NCBI GenBank assembly: GCA_945890595.1
Contig: CAMDCQ010000015.1
Location: 1-19,998 of the forward strand
DNA: 19,998 bases
Direction: 5' to 3'
Source of the DNA: Chitinophaga pinensis
GTDB lineage: Bacteria; Bacteroidota; Bacteroidia; NS11-12g; UBA9320
Shown here: piece by piece, positions 8,877 through 16,438 of the stretch
How the letters are laid out: every line of letters starts with the position of its first letter
How positions within the stretch are numbered: position 1 is the first letter of the stretch
Position numbers and translations under genes: made by a program
The notes under the pieces: model-generated
Seen by the model: only the letters and a program-made list of their open reading frames with translations
Told to the model about the DNA's origin: nothing
Database searches by the model: none

Positions 8877-9800
8877 TTATTTAGAGCTATAAGCGTTCAC
8901 AAAATTATGAACCGTAATAATTTTTTTCCAGATGATTACTCCGTATGAGAAATTAGCGCTGTTATATCCTGCTGGAATAGTTACACTGTAGGTTTTCTCG
9001 TATTTCTGCCCAGAAGTCAATCCATTTTCTGTGATTACCTCACCCCATGCATCTGCAGAAAGTGATCCTCTCATTACATTGTGATGCTCCACATTGCCGT
9101 TTTCCCCAATTGGACCAGACTGAGGACCAGAAACTTTATCTTCTATGAGGTACACTCCCATTACGTAAACGCCTGTTGCGTCAGAAAAGGCTTCTGCTTC
9201 AGCATTTATAATAAGTTGATTTCCCTCTATTTTAGCACTTAGCACTGCGCCTATAGGTGCAGTTGTAAGCGTGAAGGCATCTGCTGCTGCTTGAGCATCT
9301 GCTGAACTTGTCGTGTAATTTTTTCCGTTTGTAACGAAATTGGGTTTAGAACTATTGGGTGCAAATCTCGTTTGTAAACTTTGCATGGTTTCTGTGATTT
9401 CTTGATTTCTAAAATAGCTGTTAGAGAATCCTGTACCATAATTACCCCAAGTAAGTGCTTTACCACCTTGGTATCTATCAATTAAGCTGGCAAATGCTTC
9501 CCAACCCCAATCTCCACAGTAATAGCAGGTTTCTCCTGTTACTTTAAAAATGATTGGAACACCAGCTCTTGAAGCTTTCATGTCAACTTTATCACCGCTA
9601 TTTTCCACGTAACCATTAGGCTGTCCACACTCTTTTTTAGATACTTCTGGGTTACCAAGACCATCGCCATCCGCATCCTGATACCATGTTTTTTCGGTAC
9701 ACGGCTCTTCCGTAGGAATTGTTTCAGTCTTTTTACATCCTGAAATTAAACTACCTACTGCAATTAGGCAGAGTAAAAGAATACTATTTTTATATTTCAT
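8877..9800 (-). CDS. Lipoprotein with one calcium-loop repeat and an Omp28-like body
   Basis: 307 residues from the ATG at 9800. A TTG six codons upstream is open but lies inside the promoter. The signal peptide ends in the lipobox ISGC, with Cys22 as lipid site, followed by KK. Residues 39-51 (WYQDADGDGLGNP) form a DxDxDGxG calcium loop of the thrombospondin-3/MopE type. A cysteine pair (34 and 58) and GYV (63-65) fit the single-repeat form common in secreted Bacteroidota proteins. From about residue 80 the chain resembles Omp28-related proteins: a TGETCYYCGDWGW segment with a CxxC pair (92 and 95), then the C-terminal part VEHHNVMRGSLS...WGE (from 237), ending in VNAY. Omp28 proteins are envelope proteins of unknown role; the CxxC could be redox-active or structural. 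The gene has its own promoter and ends at a shared terminator. Confidence 0.8.
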   Translation of the reverse strand: MKYKNSILLLCLIAVGSLISGCKKTETIPTEEPCTEKTWYQDADGDGLGNPEVSKKECGQPNGYVENSGDKVDMKASRAGVPIIFKVTGETCYYCGDWGWEAFASLIDRYQGGKALTWGNYGTGFSNSYFRNQEITETMQSLQTRFAPNSSKPNFVTNGKNYTTSSADAQAAADAFTLTTAPIGAVLSAKIEGNQLIINAEAEAFSDATGVYVMGVYLIEDKVSGPQSGPIGENGNVEHHNVMRGSLSADAWGEVITENGLTSGQKYEKTYSVTIPAGYNSANFSYGVIIWKKIITVHNFVNAYSSK

Positions 9801-9805
9801 GAAGT

Positions 9806-9834
9806 CAAATTTATTCAAAAACTTGAATATTCAA
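9806..9834 (-). promoter_or_regulatory. Complete Bacteroidota promoter of the Omp28-like lipoprotein gene
   Basis: On the minus strand TTG (9834-9832) is followed after 18 bases by TAAATTTG (9813-9806). This fits the TTG-N17-23-TAnnTTTG consensus for the main sigma factor. The -7 box ends 5 bases before the ATG at 9800, so the transcript should start at or within a few bases of the start codon. It lies downstream of the stop of the upstream esterase-like gene, which separates the two transcription units. Confidence 0.7.
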
Positions 9835-9875
9835 CTCATTGGCTAAAAAATTTCACACAGACGGCAGGAACTTTT

Positions 9876-11867
9876 TTAGAAGTTTACGCCAAGCTTTAAA
9901 GTTTGATAAAATCCTCCAAGGGACACTTCGGGTGAAAGATTAAGATGTGTTTTATTCGACTTCCATAGTTTATTGGATACATCGACGCAATAACCAGTTT
10001 GATAACCCAAGGTAAACCAACCTAAATTCAAATCAGCCATTAAGGTTGCATCCAGTGTAAAGGCATCATTCACATATTGCGTTAGCTTAGTCTCACCTAA
10101 AAACCCATCTTCTAATAGCAACGTCCCAGTATACCTTTCTTCCGTGCTTAGTTTAAGCTTGCTATAGCCCATGCCAATACCTGGGAAAATATCTATCCAA
10201 GATTTCTCTTTTAACATTTCCATCAGATAATAGCTAGTAGCATAAAAACCTTTTAAGCTGTAGGTATTAGAGGCAATTTGTACATTTTCGGGAAACCAAA
10301 ACCCTATTGCAGTTGCATTTTTAAATTTACCATCGGTAGTTAAAAATCCGAACTCTGAAGCAATTTTATCCTCCGAAAACCATTCTACACCACCTTCATC
10401 TGAAAATCGCTGATTTAAATTACGCAAATCAAAACGCTGCAGACGTGCACCCAAGGTTATTTTCATTTTGTCTGAATTGGTATTATCAGCAGAAGTATTT
10501 AAATACGAATAGGCAGTTCCGCGCTCTTTTTTGGTATTCAATATCAGATAATTAAAATCGGTACCATAAGCCGCATTTAGCGCAGAATCTGTCCTTATGT
10601 CTACCAGATAAAGACTACTTTCTGGCATAGCATAAAAATATTTATCTAGCATTTTTTCTGCATAGACCTTGTCTGCACCAAAATCTCTATCATCATCATA
10701 CACCATAGTCAGTGTCAATACTTGATTGGCATACAAACCGCCTTTGGTGTGTTTAATTCTATTGGCCAAACTGTTAAACACAAACCAATCGCAAGAGTTA
10801 TTAGACTGCAATTCTTGTGTAGTGTGGCATCGCCCAAATTGACCAAACCAATTTCCGGGATGCAAATATTTTTCTTCTAAAAACCTGCGGTGCATGTAGT
10901 CTTCTCTATAGATATACTCTTGTACCGTATTATTTTCCTCATATTCCTCCCACTGGTGAAGTGCATTATAATTGGATACGATAACGCGCTTAAAAAGATC
11001 AAAATTAGCCCCTAAATAATCTTTAAACTTGGCTTCATTTCGTAAAAAATTATGATGTAATAGTCTGAGAGAACTTCCGGTTTTAAACATAAAACCTCCA
11101 CCACTTTGATTTTCGGGATCATCTTCTTTATCTAATTGAAAATCATTATAGCTCGCCAAACTGCGGAGACTTTGAACATCTACATATAGACTATCATCCA
11201 TCTCTACACTTTGCGGAGGAAGAAGTCTATCTAATAATTTTATAATAGGATAAACCCCTCGTTCAATATCAATAGCAGCAAAATAGAGCTTTTGAGTTTC
11301 AGGCAAACTATCGTTGAAGTCTTTCAAATCTTTAATTACAGAACTATACTCGTCATACGCAAACTGATCTATACTACAAAATAAGACAGAATCTCCTGTT
11401 TGCAAATACTCATTCACCAAGTAACCGTATGAAAATCCATATTCAAACATAATGTTACGAACTCCAGCGTTTGCATGCAGGTACTTTATCATTTTGAGCC
11501 AAAGACGAGCATTACTCTCAGTATAGGTATGATTTTCTCCGGTCATGAAAATACTGTACTTCCCAACTACACTATCCAGTAAGTGTAAACCACTAAAACT
11601 CGTATCGTAAAGGTGCACTGTATCCGCATCATTGATAGTGATATCACTAACGTGGGCAGAAGAACCTAATCCTCGAACAGCGCTGGTCGACTTTTTAGGT
11701 GCAGATTCGTTGAGTGTTGCTTCCACGGCTTCGATTGCCTCACTCACAGCCTCATCTAACGTAACTGACTGAACAGAATCAATCAACACTTCCTTCTCTT
11801 GAGCAAAGCCTACAAAAGCCTGTAACAAGAGTATAACGGCCCAAAAAAGCCTCGATAGTTTAACCAT
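9876..11867 (-). CDS. Erythromycin-esterase-like enzyme with a C-terminal outer-membrane barrel
   Basis: 663 residues with a signal peptide ending near FAQ23. Residues about 95-445 resemble the EreA/ChaN-type family: GENHTYTESN (110-119) holds the Glu/His pair, IMFEYGFSYGYLVNEYL (139-155) the second Glu, and FGQFGRCHTT (341-350) the later His. In this large family only a few members hydrolyse macrolides, so the substrate is unknown. From about residue 468 to the end the character changes to short alternating amphipathic strands with many aromatics. The protein ends in LKLGVNF; a terminal Phe is the classic signal of an outer-membrane barrel. I infer an enzyme held on the outer membrane by its own barrel of perhaps 8-10 strands. 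The start is 8 bases after the stop of the S9 peptidase gene, so the two form an operon. Confidence 0.72.
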   Translation of the reverse strand: MVKLSRLFWAVILLLQAFVGFAQEKEVLIDSVQSVTLDEAVSEAIEAVEATLNESAPKKSTSAVRGLGSSAHVSDITINDADTVHLYDTSFSGLHLLDSVVGKYSIFMTGENHTYTESNARLWLKMIKYLHANAGVRNIMFEYGFSYGYLVNEYLQTGDSVLFCSIDQFAYDEYSSVIKDLKDFNDSLPETQKLYFAAIDIERGVYPIIKLLDRLLPPQSVEMDDSLYVDVQSLRSLASYNDFQLDKEDDPENQSGGGFMFKTGSSLRLLHHNFLRNEAKFKDYLGANFDLFKRVIVSNYNALHQWEEYEENNTVQEYIYREDYMHRRFLEEKYLHPGNWFGQFGRCHTTQELQSNNSCDWFVFNSLANRIKHTKGGLYANQVLTLTMVYDDDRDFGADKVYAEKMLDKYFYAMPESSLYLVDIRTDSALNAAYGTDFNYLILNTKKERGTAYSYLNTSADNTNSDKMKITLGARLQRFDLRNLNQRFSDEGGVEWFSEDKIASEFGFLTTDGKFKNATAIGFWFPENVQIASNTYSLKGFYATSYYLMEMLKEKSWIDIFPGIGMGYSKLKLSTEERYTGTLLLEDGFLGETKLTQYVNDAFTLDATLMADLNLGWFTLGYQTGYCVDVSNKLWKSNKTHLNLSPEVSLGGFYQTLKLGVNF

Positions 11868-11875
11868 TTTTATTT

Positions 11876-14014
11876 TTACAAGTTGTCAAAAAAGTAATTA
11901 CTTACTTTTTCATATAAGTGAACACGGTCCTTACCTCCCACGTTATGAGGATGATGGGGATACACAAAATAATCCAGCTGTACACCTTCTTTGATAGCTG
12001 TTTCTAGATATTGCAAACTGTGTTGCCATACGACAACGTCATCTTGTCCACCGTGTATCATAAGCAACTTTCCGTTCAAATTTTTAACATGATTTTTTAG
12101 GTTAGTAGCGGCATAACCTTCAGGATTTTCTTGCGGTGTATCCATATATCGTTCGGTATACATAATCTCGTAAAGGCTCCAGTCTATTACCGGACCACCT
12201 GCCACGCCCACTTTAAAAACGCCTGGATGACGTGTCATCATGCTCGTAGTCATAAAACCTCCGTAACTCCAACCGTGAATGCCTAATCGATCACCATCTA
12301 CCCAAGATTGTTTTTTAAGCCACTCTACTCCAGTAAGTTGATCTTCCATTTCCTTTTCACCGCAATTACGATGTATGGCACTTTCAAAAGCAAAACCTCT
12401 ATCCGCACTTCCTCTTCCATCTATACTAAACACGACGTAGCCTTTTTGCGCCATGTATTGAAACCATAGATTTGCTCCACCCAACCATTTATTGGTAATT
12501 AACTGTAAATGAGGGCCATTGTACAAATAAACCACCACTGGATATTTTTTGGTAGCGTCAAAATCTATTGGTTTAAAAACACGATAGTACAAGTCTTCCC
12601 CGCTATTGCTCTTTAGTGTACCTATATCCATAGCACCTAGTTGGTAGTCCTTTAATGGATTTTCTGCCGTATGTATGACTTCTTTTAAGTTTCCGGAGCC
12701 ATCCAGTAAACGTATCTGTTTAGGCACCGTAATCGATGAAAAATCATCTACAAATAACGAACAATCTGAATTGGCAGTTATGGTGTGAACACCAGGAGTT
12801 TGCGTAAGATTATCTATTTTACCGTTTTTCAGATTTACAGCATACAAGTGTCTCTCGAGGGGGGAATCTTTTGTACCTACCATGTAGAGCTTTTTAGCGT
12901 CTGAAGACATACCAATATACTCCGTAACAATCCATTCTCCTTTGGTAAGCTGCTTAATCAACTTACCCTCTATATCATATAAATACATATGATTGTATCC
13001 GTCGCGCTCGCTCCACCAAATAAATTTAGAAGGATCATTGGGTAAGAAAATCGCTGCATGTTCAGGCTCCACATATCGTTCGTTGGTTTCTTCAAAAAGC
13101 GTCTTGATAAAAGCTCCTGATTTTGCATCGTACTTGTTTAACCACATTTGATTTTGAGCGCGATTTACCACCGCAACTAAAATATATTTCTCATCCGAAC
13201 TCCAGCTTACATTGGTAAGATATTGCTCCGGATCTCCTGTTGTTTGCAAGGTTATCGGATCGCTTCCATTGCGTAAATCTTTAATTTTAACCACTACGTG
13301 ATGACTCTTTGCACCAGCTGTTGGATATCTAATCATGTTTGTGGTAGCCGGCGTATCGGACAGCTTGAAGAGTGGATATTGGGTTACCATTCTTTCATCC
13401 ATTTCGTAATAAGCTAATAACGTATGACTTGGAGAAAGAAATAATCCTCCTGAAATGCCAAATTCAGAGCGATGTACTGTTTTACCAATCACTATACCAT
13501 CTATATCAGACTTGATCTCTGCCGAATTTCCATTATAATCAAAAGCTAGTCCATTTTCTGTTTCTCCTACATACCCTGTTCCATCACTAAAAAGTTGAGG
13601 ATCATTCACATTAAACTTATTTTGATAGGCTAGAACTCGATTCGATTTTTTTTCAATATGATATGCATACCCTTGACCATTAGCCATAAATTGAAACTCT
13701 TTATCACTAATCCAATTCGCTCGCGGTAATCTTATTAACTGTACGTCTTTAGATAATGAAGCATTTATGTCACTTAGCGATACACTTATGTTTCTGCCTT
13801 TGGTCACGCTAATTTCTTGTACCTCAATAGTTTGACCTGACTCTGCATTAGTTAGTTGCGAAAACCACTTTCCACCTGGCAACCATTGCACATCATACAA
13901 GCCTTTAGGGTATAACTGAAATCCGCGTATCGCATCTTGAATAGTTAGGAGTTTATCTTGTGAAAAACCAAGTAGTGATGACGCTACCAATAGGCCAATA
14001 AGTATTCTTCTCAT
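11876..14014 (-). CDS. Secreted S9 family peptidase, dipeptidyl peptidase IV type
   Basis: 712 residues. The signal peptide covers about the first 18 residues and ends in GFS before QDK. Residues about 20-460 form the beta-propeller domain of DPP-IV. They include YYEMDERMV (202-210), where the acidic pair that binds the substrate's free N-terminus is expected, and the following QYPLF...YPTAG pattern. The C-terminal alpha/beta-hydrolase domain holds YNGP (498-501, oxyanion Tyr), the nucleophile in GWSYGG (Ser583), Asp658 in GGQDD, and His690 in HHPHN. The whole triad is therefore present. The family removes dipeptides, usually X-Pro, from peptide N-termini; in Bacteroidota it acts in the periplasm or at the outer membrane in peptide nutrition. 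The specificity is inferred from the family. It is the first gene of an operon with the esterase-like gene. A 7-of-8 -7 element sits 5 bases before the ATG. Confidence 0.92.
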   Translation of the reverse strand: MRRILIGLLVASSLLGFSQDKLLTIQDAIRGFQLYPKGLYDVQWLPGGKWFSQLTNAESGQTIEVQEISVTKGRNISVSLSDINASLSKDVQLIRLPRANWISDKEFQFMANGQGYAYHIEKKSNRVLAYQNKFNVNDPQLFSDGTGYVGETENGLAFDYNGNSAEIKSDIDGIVIGKTVHRSEFGISGGLFLSPSHTLLAYYEMDERMVTQYPLFKLSDTPATTNMIRYPTAGAKSHHVVVKIKDLRNGSDPITLQTTGDPEQYLTNVSWSSDEKYILVAVVNRAQNQMWLNKYDAKSGAFIKTLFEETNERYVEPEHAAIFLPNDPSKFIWWSERDGYNHMYLYDIEGKLIKQLTKGEWIVTEYIGMSSDAKKLYMVGTKDSPLERHLYAVNLKNGKIDNLTQTPGVHTITANSDCSLFVDDFSSITVPKQIRLLDGSGNLKEVIHTAENPLKDYQLGAMDIGTLKSNSGEDLYYRVFKPIDFDATKKYPVVVYLYNGPHLQLITNKWLGGANLWFQYMAQKGYVVFSIDGRGSADRGFAFESAIHRNCGEKEMEDQLTGVEWLKKQSWVDGDRLGIHGWSYGGFMTTSMMTRHPGVFKVGVAGGPVIDWSLYEIMYTERYMDTPQENPEGYAATNLKNHVKNLNGKLLMIHGGQDDVVVWQHSLQYLETAIKEGVQLDYFVYPHHPHNVGGKDRVHLYEKVSNYFFDNL

Positions 14015-14019
14015 GTGCG

Positions 14020-14027
14020 CAAATATG
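14020..14027 (-). promoter_or_regulatory. Probable -7 element of the S9 peptidase operon
   Basis: CATATTTG differs from TAnnTTTG only in the first base and ends 5 bases before the ATG at 14014. No TTG is seen at the -33 distance. Its position matches the perfect elements before the exonuclease and lipoprotein genes. Confidence 0.35.
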
Positions 14028-14354
14028 AGGTTTTTAGGATTCTAATCGGTACTTTTTTACCAATAATTCGCAAATGAAATATAATTCCAACCTGGGTAGT
14101 TAGAAGACTATAAACGCGAAAAAGTGTACCCAAATCAATAAGCCATTACTAGGTTACACGGCATTCCATTTTCTGCATGAGTTCAAAAGTAGAATACACT
14201 TTAGCGTAGGCTTGCGCCAAACAAATGAAAGCCATTTAAGCATTTAATTGAGGTACTCCTTTAAAACCTGTAGCGAAGAGCTTTAAAACAGTTAAATAAT
14301 GGCTTTTATTCTGAATAAATAATGGCTACCACCATTTCATAGGTAATTAATTGC

Positions 14355-14362
14355 TACATTCG
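14355..14362 (+). promoter_or_regulatory. Possible -7 element of the cold shock gene
   Basis: TACATTCG differs from TAnnTTTG in one fixed base. It would give a leader of about 25 bases before the ATG at 14393. No -33 TTG is visible. Confidence 0.25.
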
Positions 14363-14392
14363 TATACAACAAATAATATCCAGGTACAATTA

Positions 14393-14839
14393 ATGTCTAA
14401 ATCACAAGAAACTTATTCTAAAAAAGAAAAAGAAAAACAACGTCAAAAGAAGAAAAAAGAGAAGGATGAAAAGCGAATGGAGCGTAAAGCGTCCTCAAAA
14501 GGAGGTGGCTTAGACAACATGATTGCTTACATTGATGAGAACGGTAACATTTCTGATACTCCACCAGATCCTGACAAAAAAATAGAGTTTGAATTAGGAG
14601 ATATTGCTACTTCCGTTCCAAAACAAGAAGAGTTTGACATGGACACCTCTCGTCAAGGAAAGATTGATTTCTTTAATACTGAAAAAGGGTTTGGTTTCAT
14701 AAAAGAAATCGGAACCAACGAAAGTTACTTTGTGCATTACAAAGGTCTTATTGATGATGTAGTGGAAGGTGATAAAGTAAGTTTTGAACTGGAAAAAGGC
14801 ATGAAAGGGCTTAACGCCGTAAAAGTTACCAAGATTTAA
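14393..14839 (+). CDS. Cold shock domain protein with a basic N-terminal extension
   Basis: 148 residues from the ATG at 14393; an upstream TTG at 14351 adds 14 unconvincing residues. Residues 1-36 are almost all Lys, Glu, Arg and Gln, a charged helix likely to contact RNA. A linker with DNMIAYIDENGNISDTPPDP (41-60) is typical of a Bacteroidota family with this layout. The cold shock domain occupies about 87-146, with RNP1 as KGFGFIK (98-104) and RNP2 within SYFVHYKGL (111-119). Such proteins bind single-stranded RNA or DNA and loosen RNA structure in the cytoplasm. At about twice the length of CspA it is a CSD fusion rather than a minimal cold shock protein. It stands alone, with a strong terminator 27 bases after the stop. 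Whether it responds to cold cannot be read from the sequence. Confidence 0.9.
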   Translation: MSKSQETYSKKEKEKQRQKKKKEKDEKRMERKASSKGGGLDNMIAYIDENGNISDTPPDPDKKIEFELGDIATSVPKQEEFDMDTSRQGKIDFFNTEKGFGFIKEIGTNESYFVHYKGLIDDVVEGDKVSFELEKGMKGLNAVKVTKI

Positions 14840-14858
14840 ATTTCTATTTACCATACAT

Positions 14859-14900
14859 AAAAAAAAGCCGTCTTAATTTAAATTAAGACGGCTTTTTTTT
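14859..14900. terminator. Bidirectional terminator between the cold shock and hydroxyacyl-CoA dehydrogenase genes
   Basis: 14867-14892 is a perfect 26-base palindrome made of GCCGTCTTAATTT and its complement. It is flanked by an A-run on the left and eight Ts on the right (14893-14900). It can terminate both converging genes. Confidence 0.93.
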
Positions 14901-14920
14901 GCCATACACTACGAGTGTAT

Positions 14921-15808
14921 CTAGGAGAAGCTGGCACTCACCACTAAATCTTTGGTACCGTGCGTCCAAGAATAAAAACCTTCACCAGATTTCACACCCT
15001 TCTTTCCAGCATTTACCATATTAACCAACAACGGACAAGGTGCGTATTTTGGATTACCAAAACCATCATGCAGCACGTGCAAGATTGCTAAACATACATC
15101 CAATCCTATAAAATCAGCTAATTGCAATGGTCCCATTGAATGTGCCATTCCTAACTTCATAACCGTGTCTATTTCGGTAACCTCTCCTACTCCCTCATGA
15201 AGTGTCCAAATTGCTTCATTAATCATAGGCATTAAAATTCTATTCGCAATAAAGCCTGGATAGTCGTTAGCCATAGCAGGAACCTTACCTATTTTTTTAC
15301 TTAAATCCTCAATAGTTGCGGTAACTTCTTTTGATGTGTTATAGCCATTGATTATTTCTACCAATAACATAACGGGTACAGGATTCATAAAATGCATTCC
15401 GATTACCTTATCTGCTCTAGTGGTTTGGGCAGCTAATTCTGTAATGCTAATAGATGACGTATTTGAAGCGAGGATACAGCCTGCAGGTGCATAGGTATCC
15501 ATATCCCTAAAAATCTTGAACTTAAGATCCTTATTCTCGGTAGCGGCTTCTACTACTAATTCAGCAGACTTTACCCCATCTGCGATATCGGTATGGGTAC
15601 TGATATTAGCCAAGGTTGAGGTTTTATCTTCCTCCGTTATTTTTTCTTTGGCCACCATTCTGTCTAAGTTTTTGGCAATAGTTGCCAGTGCGTTGTCAAG
15701 CGCGACTTGGTTTATATCTATAAGCGAAACCTTATAGCCGTTTTGAGCAAATACGTGGGCAATTCCGTTACCCATGGTTCCTGAACCGATTACTGAAATA
15801 TGTTGCAT
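14921..15808 (-). CDS. 3-hydroxyacyl-CoA (3-hydroxybutyryl-CoA) dehydrogenase
   Basis: 295 residues, the full length of a stand-alone enzyme. It oxidises 3-hydroxyacyl-CoA to 3-ketoacyl-CoA with NAD+ (or the reverse) in fatty-acid or butyrate metabolism. The Rossmann loop is VIGSGTMG (6-13), with Asp31 at the end of the second strand binding the adenosine ribose. ASNTSS (114-119), the catalytic His139 in GMHFMNP, Glu151, and Asn189 in GFIANRILMPMINEA match the known active-site residues of the family. The C-terminal helical domain contains DFIGLDVCL and ends near GEGFYSW. The preceding DUF5683 gene ends 33 bases upstream, and no convincing promoter is visible there, so it may be the last gene of that transcript. 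Its metabolic role is unrelated to chromosome segregation. Chain-length preference cannot be read; fadB2 or hbd would be possible names. Confidence 0.92.
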   Translation of the reverse strand: MQHISVIGSGTMGNGIAHVFAQNGYKVSLIDINQVALDNALATIAKNLDRMVAKEKITEEDKTSTLANISTHTDIADGVKSAELVVEAATENKDLKFKIFRDMDTYAPAGCILASNTSSISITELAAQTTRADKVIGMHFMNPVPVMLLVEIINGYNTSKEVTATIEDLSKKIGKVPAMANDYPGFIANRILMPMINEAIWTLHEGVGEVTEIDTVMKLGMAHSMGPLQLADFIGLDVCLAILHVLHDGFGNPKYAPCPLLVNMVNAGKKGVKSGEGFYSWTHGTKDLVVSASFS

Positions 15809-15841
15809 GTTACTTTTAAATTTTAATGTTCTTTCTTTTGT

Positions 15842-16423
15842 TTAAAACTTCATCGTGAGCGTAAAACCATTGTAATACCCCATATTATGCCTGGTAGAGT
15901 ATATTTCGGGGGTTAGTTTCAAACTCAATTCTTTATTTACTTTAAATTCTTTTAGATGGGCATCTACGTTGGCATCTATAGCTTGTAAGGCGTAAAGCCC
16001 GACAAAACCTAAGAGTGAAATATCTCTGTATCTACGATGAAAGTCTCGATCACTTTTTATAGACGCTTCTGACCTCTTGGGTGCGAGATCTATCTTACTC
16101 GTATCTAACTTCGAAACATAGATATCCTGATACTTTTTAAGACTGTCAGTGTTATACTTCCACATATACATCAAGCCGCCAAAACCAGCATAGACCACAC
16201 CTGCCTTCCAGTATTTTTTATTGTATATCTGTCCTGCTCCAGGAAGTACAAGGGCAAGCACGGTAGCTTTTTTGGGTTCTGCCCATTTTACAGAATCTTT
16301 TTGTCCTTGAGTGGCTGAATTAAGTAACTTTTGATTAAAATAATCGTGATGATACGGCGTCTGAGCACAGGTAGCGTGAGCCAAACAACAAAGAAAACTG
16401 CCTACAAAAAAACTCCGCAACAT
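15842..16423 (-). CDS. DUF5683 domain protein, exported
   Basis: 193 residues from the ATG at 16423; an in-frame TTG three codons upstream overlaps a promoter element. An N-terminal signal peptide ends near ATCAQ21. The DUF5683 hallmark is VLPGAGQIYNKKYWKAG (59-75), followed by a hydrophobic stretch to about residue 88, then a charged loop and a second hydrophobic stretch (136-149) ending in AIDANVDAHLKEF. The last residues (GYYNGFTLTMKF) are strand-like. In Bacteroidota this family commonly sits just after parA and parB, and its function is unknown to me. Here it begins 15 bases after the parB stop. In related genomes I would expect dapB and lepB next; here a 3-hydroxyacyl-CoA dehydrogenase follows. 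Confidence 0.82.
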   Translation of the reverse strand: MLRSFFVGSFLCCLAHATCAQTPYHHDYFNQKLLNSATQGQKDSVKWAEPKKATVLALVLPGAGQIYNKKYWKAGVVYAGFGGLMYMWKYNTDSLKKYQDIYVSKLDTSKIDLAPKRSEASIKSDRDFHRRYRDISLLGFVGLYALQAIDANVDAHLKEFKVNKELSLKLTPEIYSTRHNMGYYNGFTLTMKF

Positions 16424-16429
16424 GGGGTA

Positions 16430-16437
16430 CAAAAGTA
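16430..16437 (-). promoter_or_regulatory. -7 promoter element before the DUF5683 gene
   Basis: TACTTTTG on the minus strand is a perfect TAnnTTTG match, starting 1 base after the parB stop and ending 6 bases before the ATG at 16423. It could give the DUF5683 gene its own leaderless transcript inside the parAB row. No -33 TTG is seen. Confidence 0.4.
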
Positions 16438-16438
16438 A

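Larger units (their letters stand above)
14015..14392. other. Intergenic region with four AGCCATT/AATGGCT copies
   Basis: 378 bases separate the divergent S9 peptidase and cold shock genes, and no reading frame of useful length is present on either strand. The heptamer AGCCATT occurs at 14141-14147 and 14230-14236, and its complement AATGGCT at 14298-14304 and 14321-14327. The last two belong to a direct repeat TAAATAATGGCT (14293-14304 and 14316-14327) with a 23-base period. The copy at 14230 and the one at 14298 could pair to form a long-loop hairpin. This may be a protein-binding array or an RNA structure; neither is shown. Confidence 0.45.

Noticed and set aside
9876..11867. Macrolide resistance gene
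   Set aside because: The erythromycin-esterase-like family is broad and mostly not linked to resistance. The outer-membrane barrel and the peptidase partner point elsewhere.
14015..14392. Small gene or CRISPR-like array in the long gap
   Set aside because: Frames on both strands end within about ten codons, and the repeats are too short and too few for a CRISPR array.
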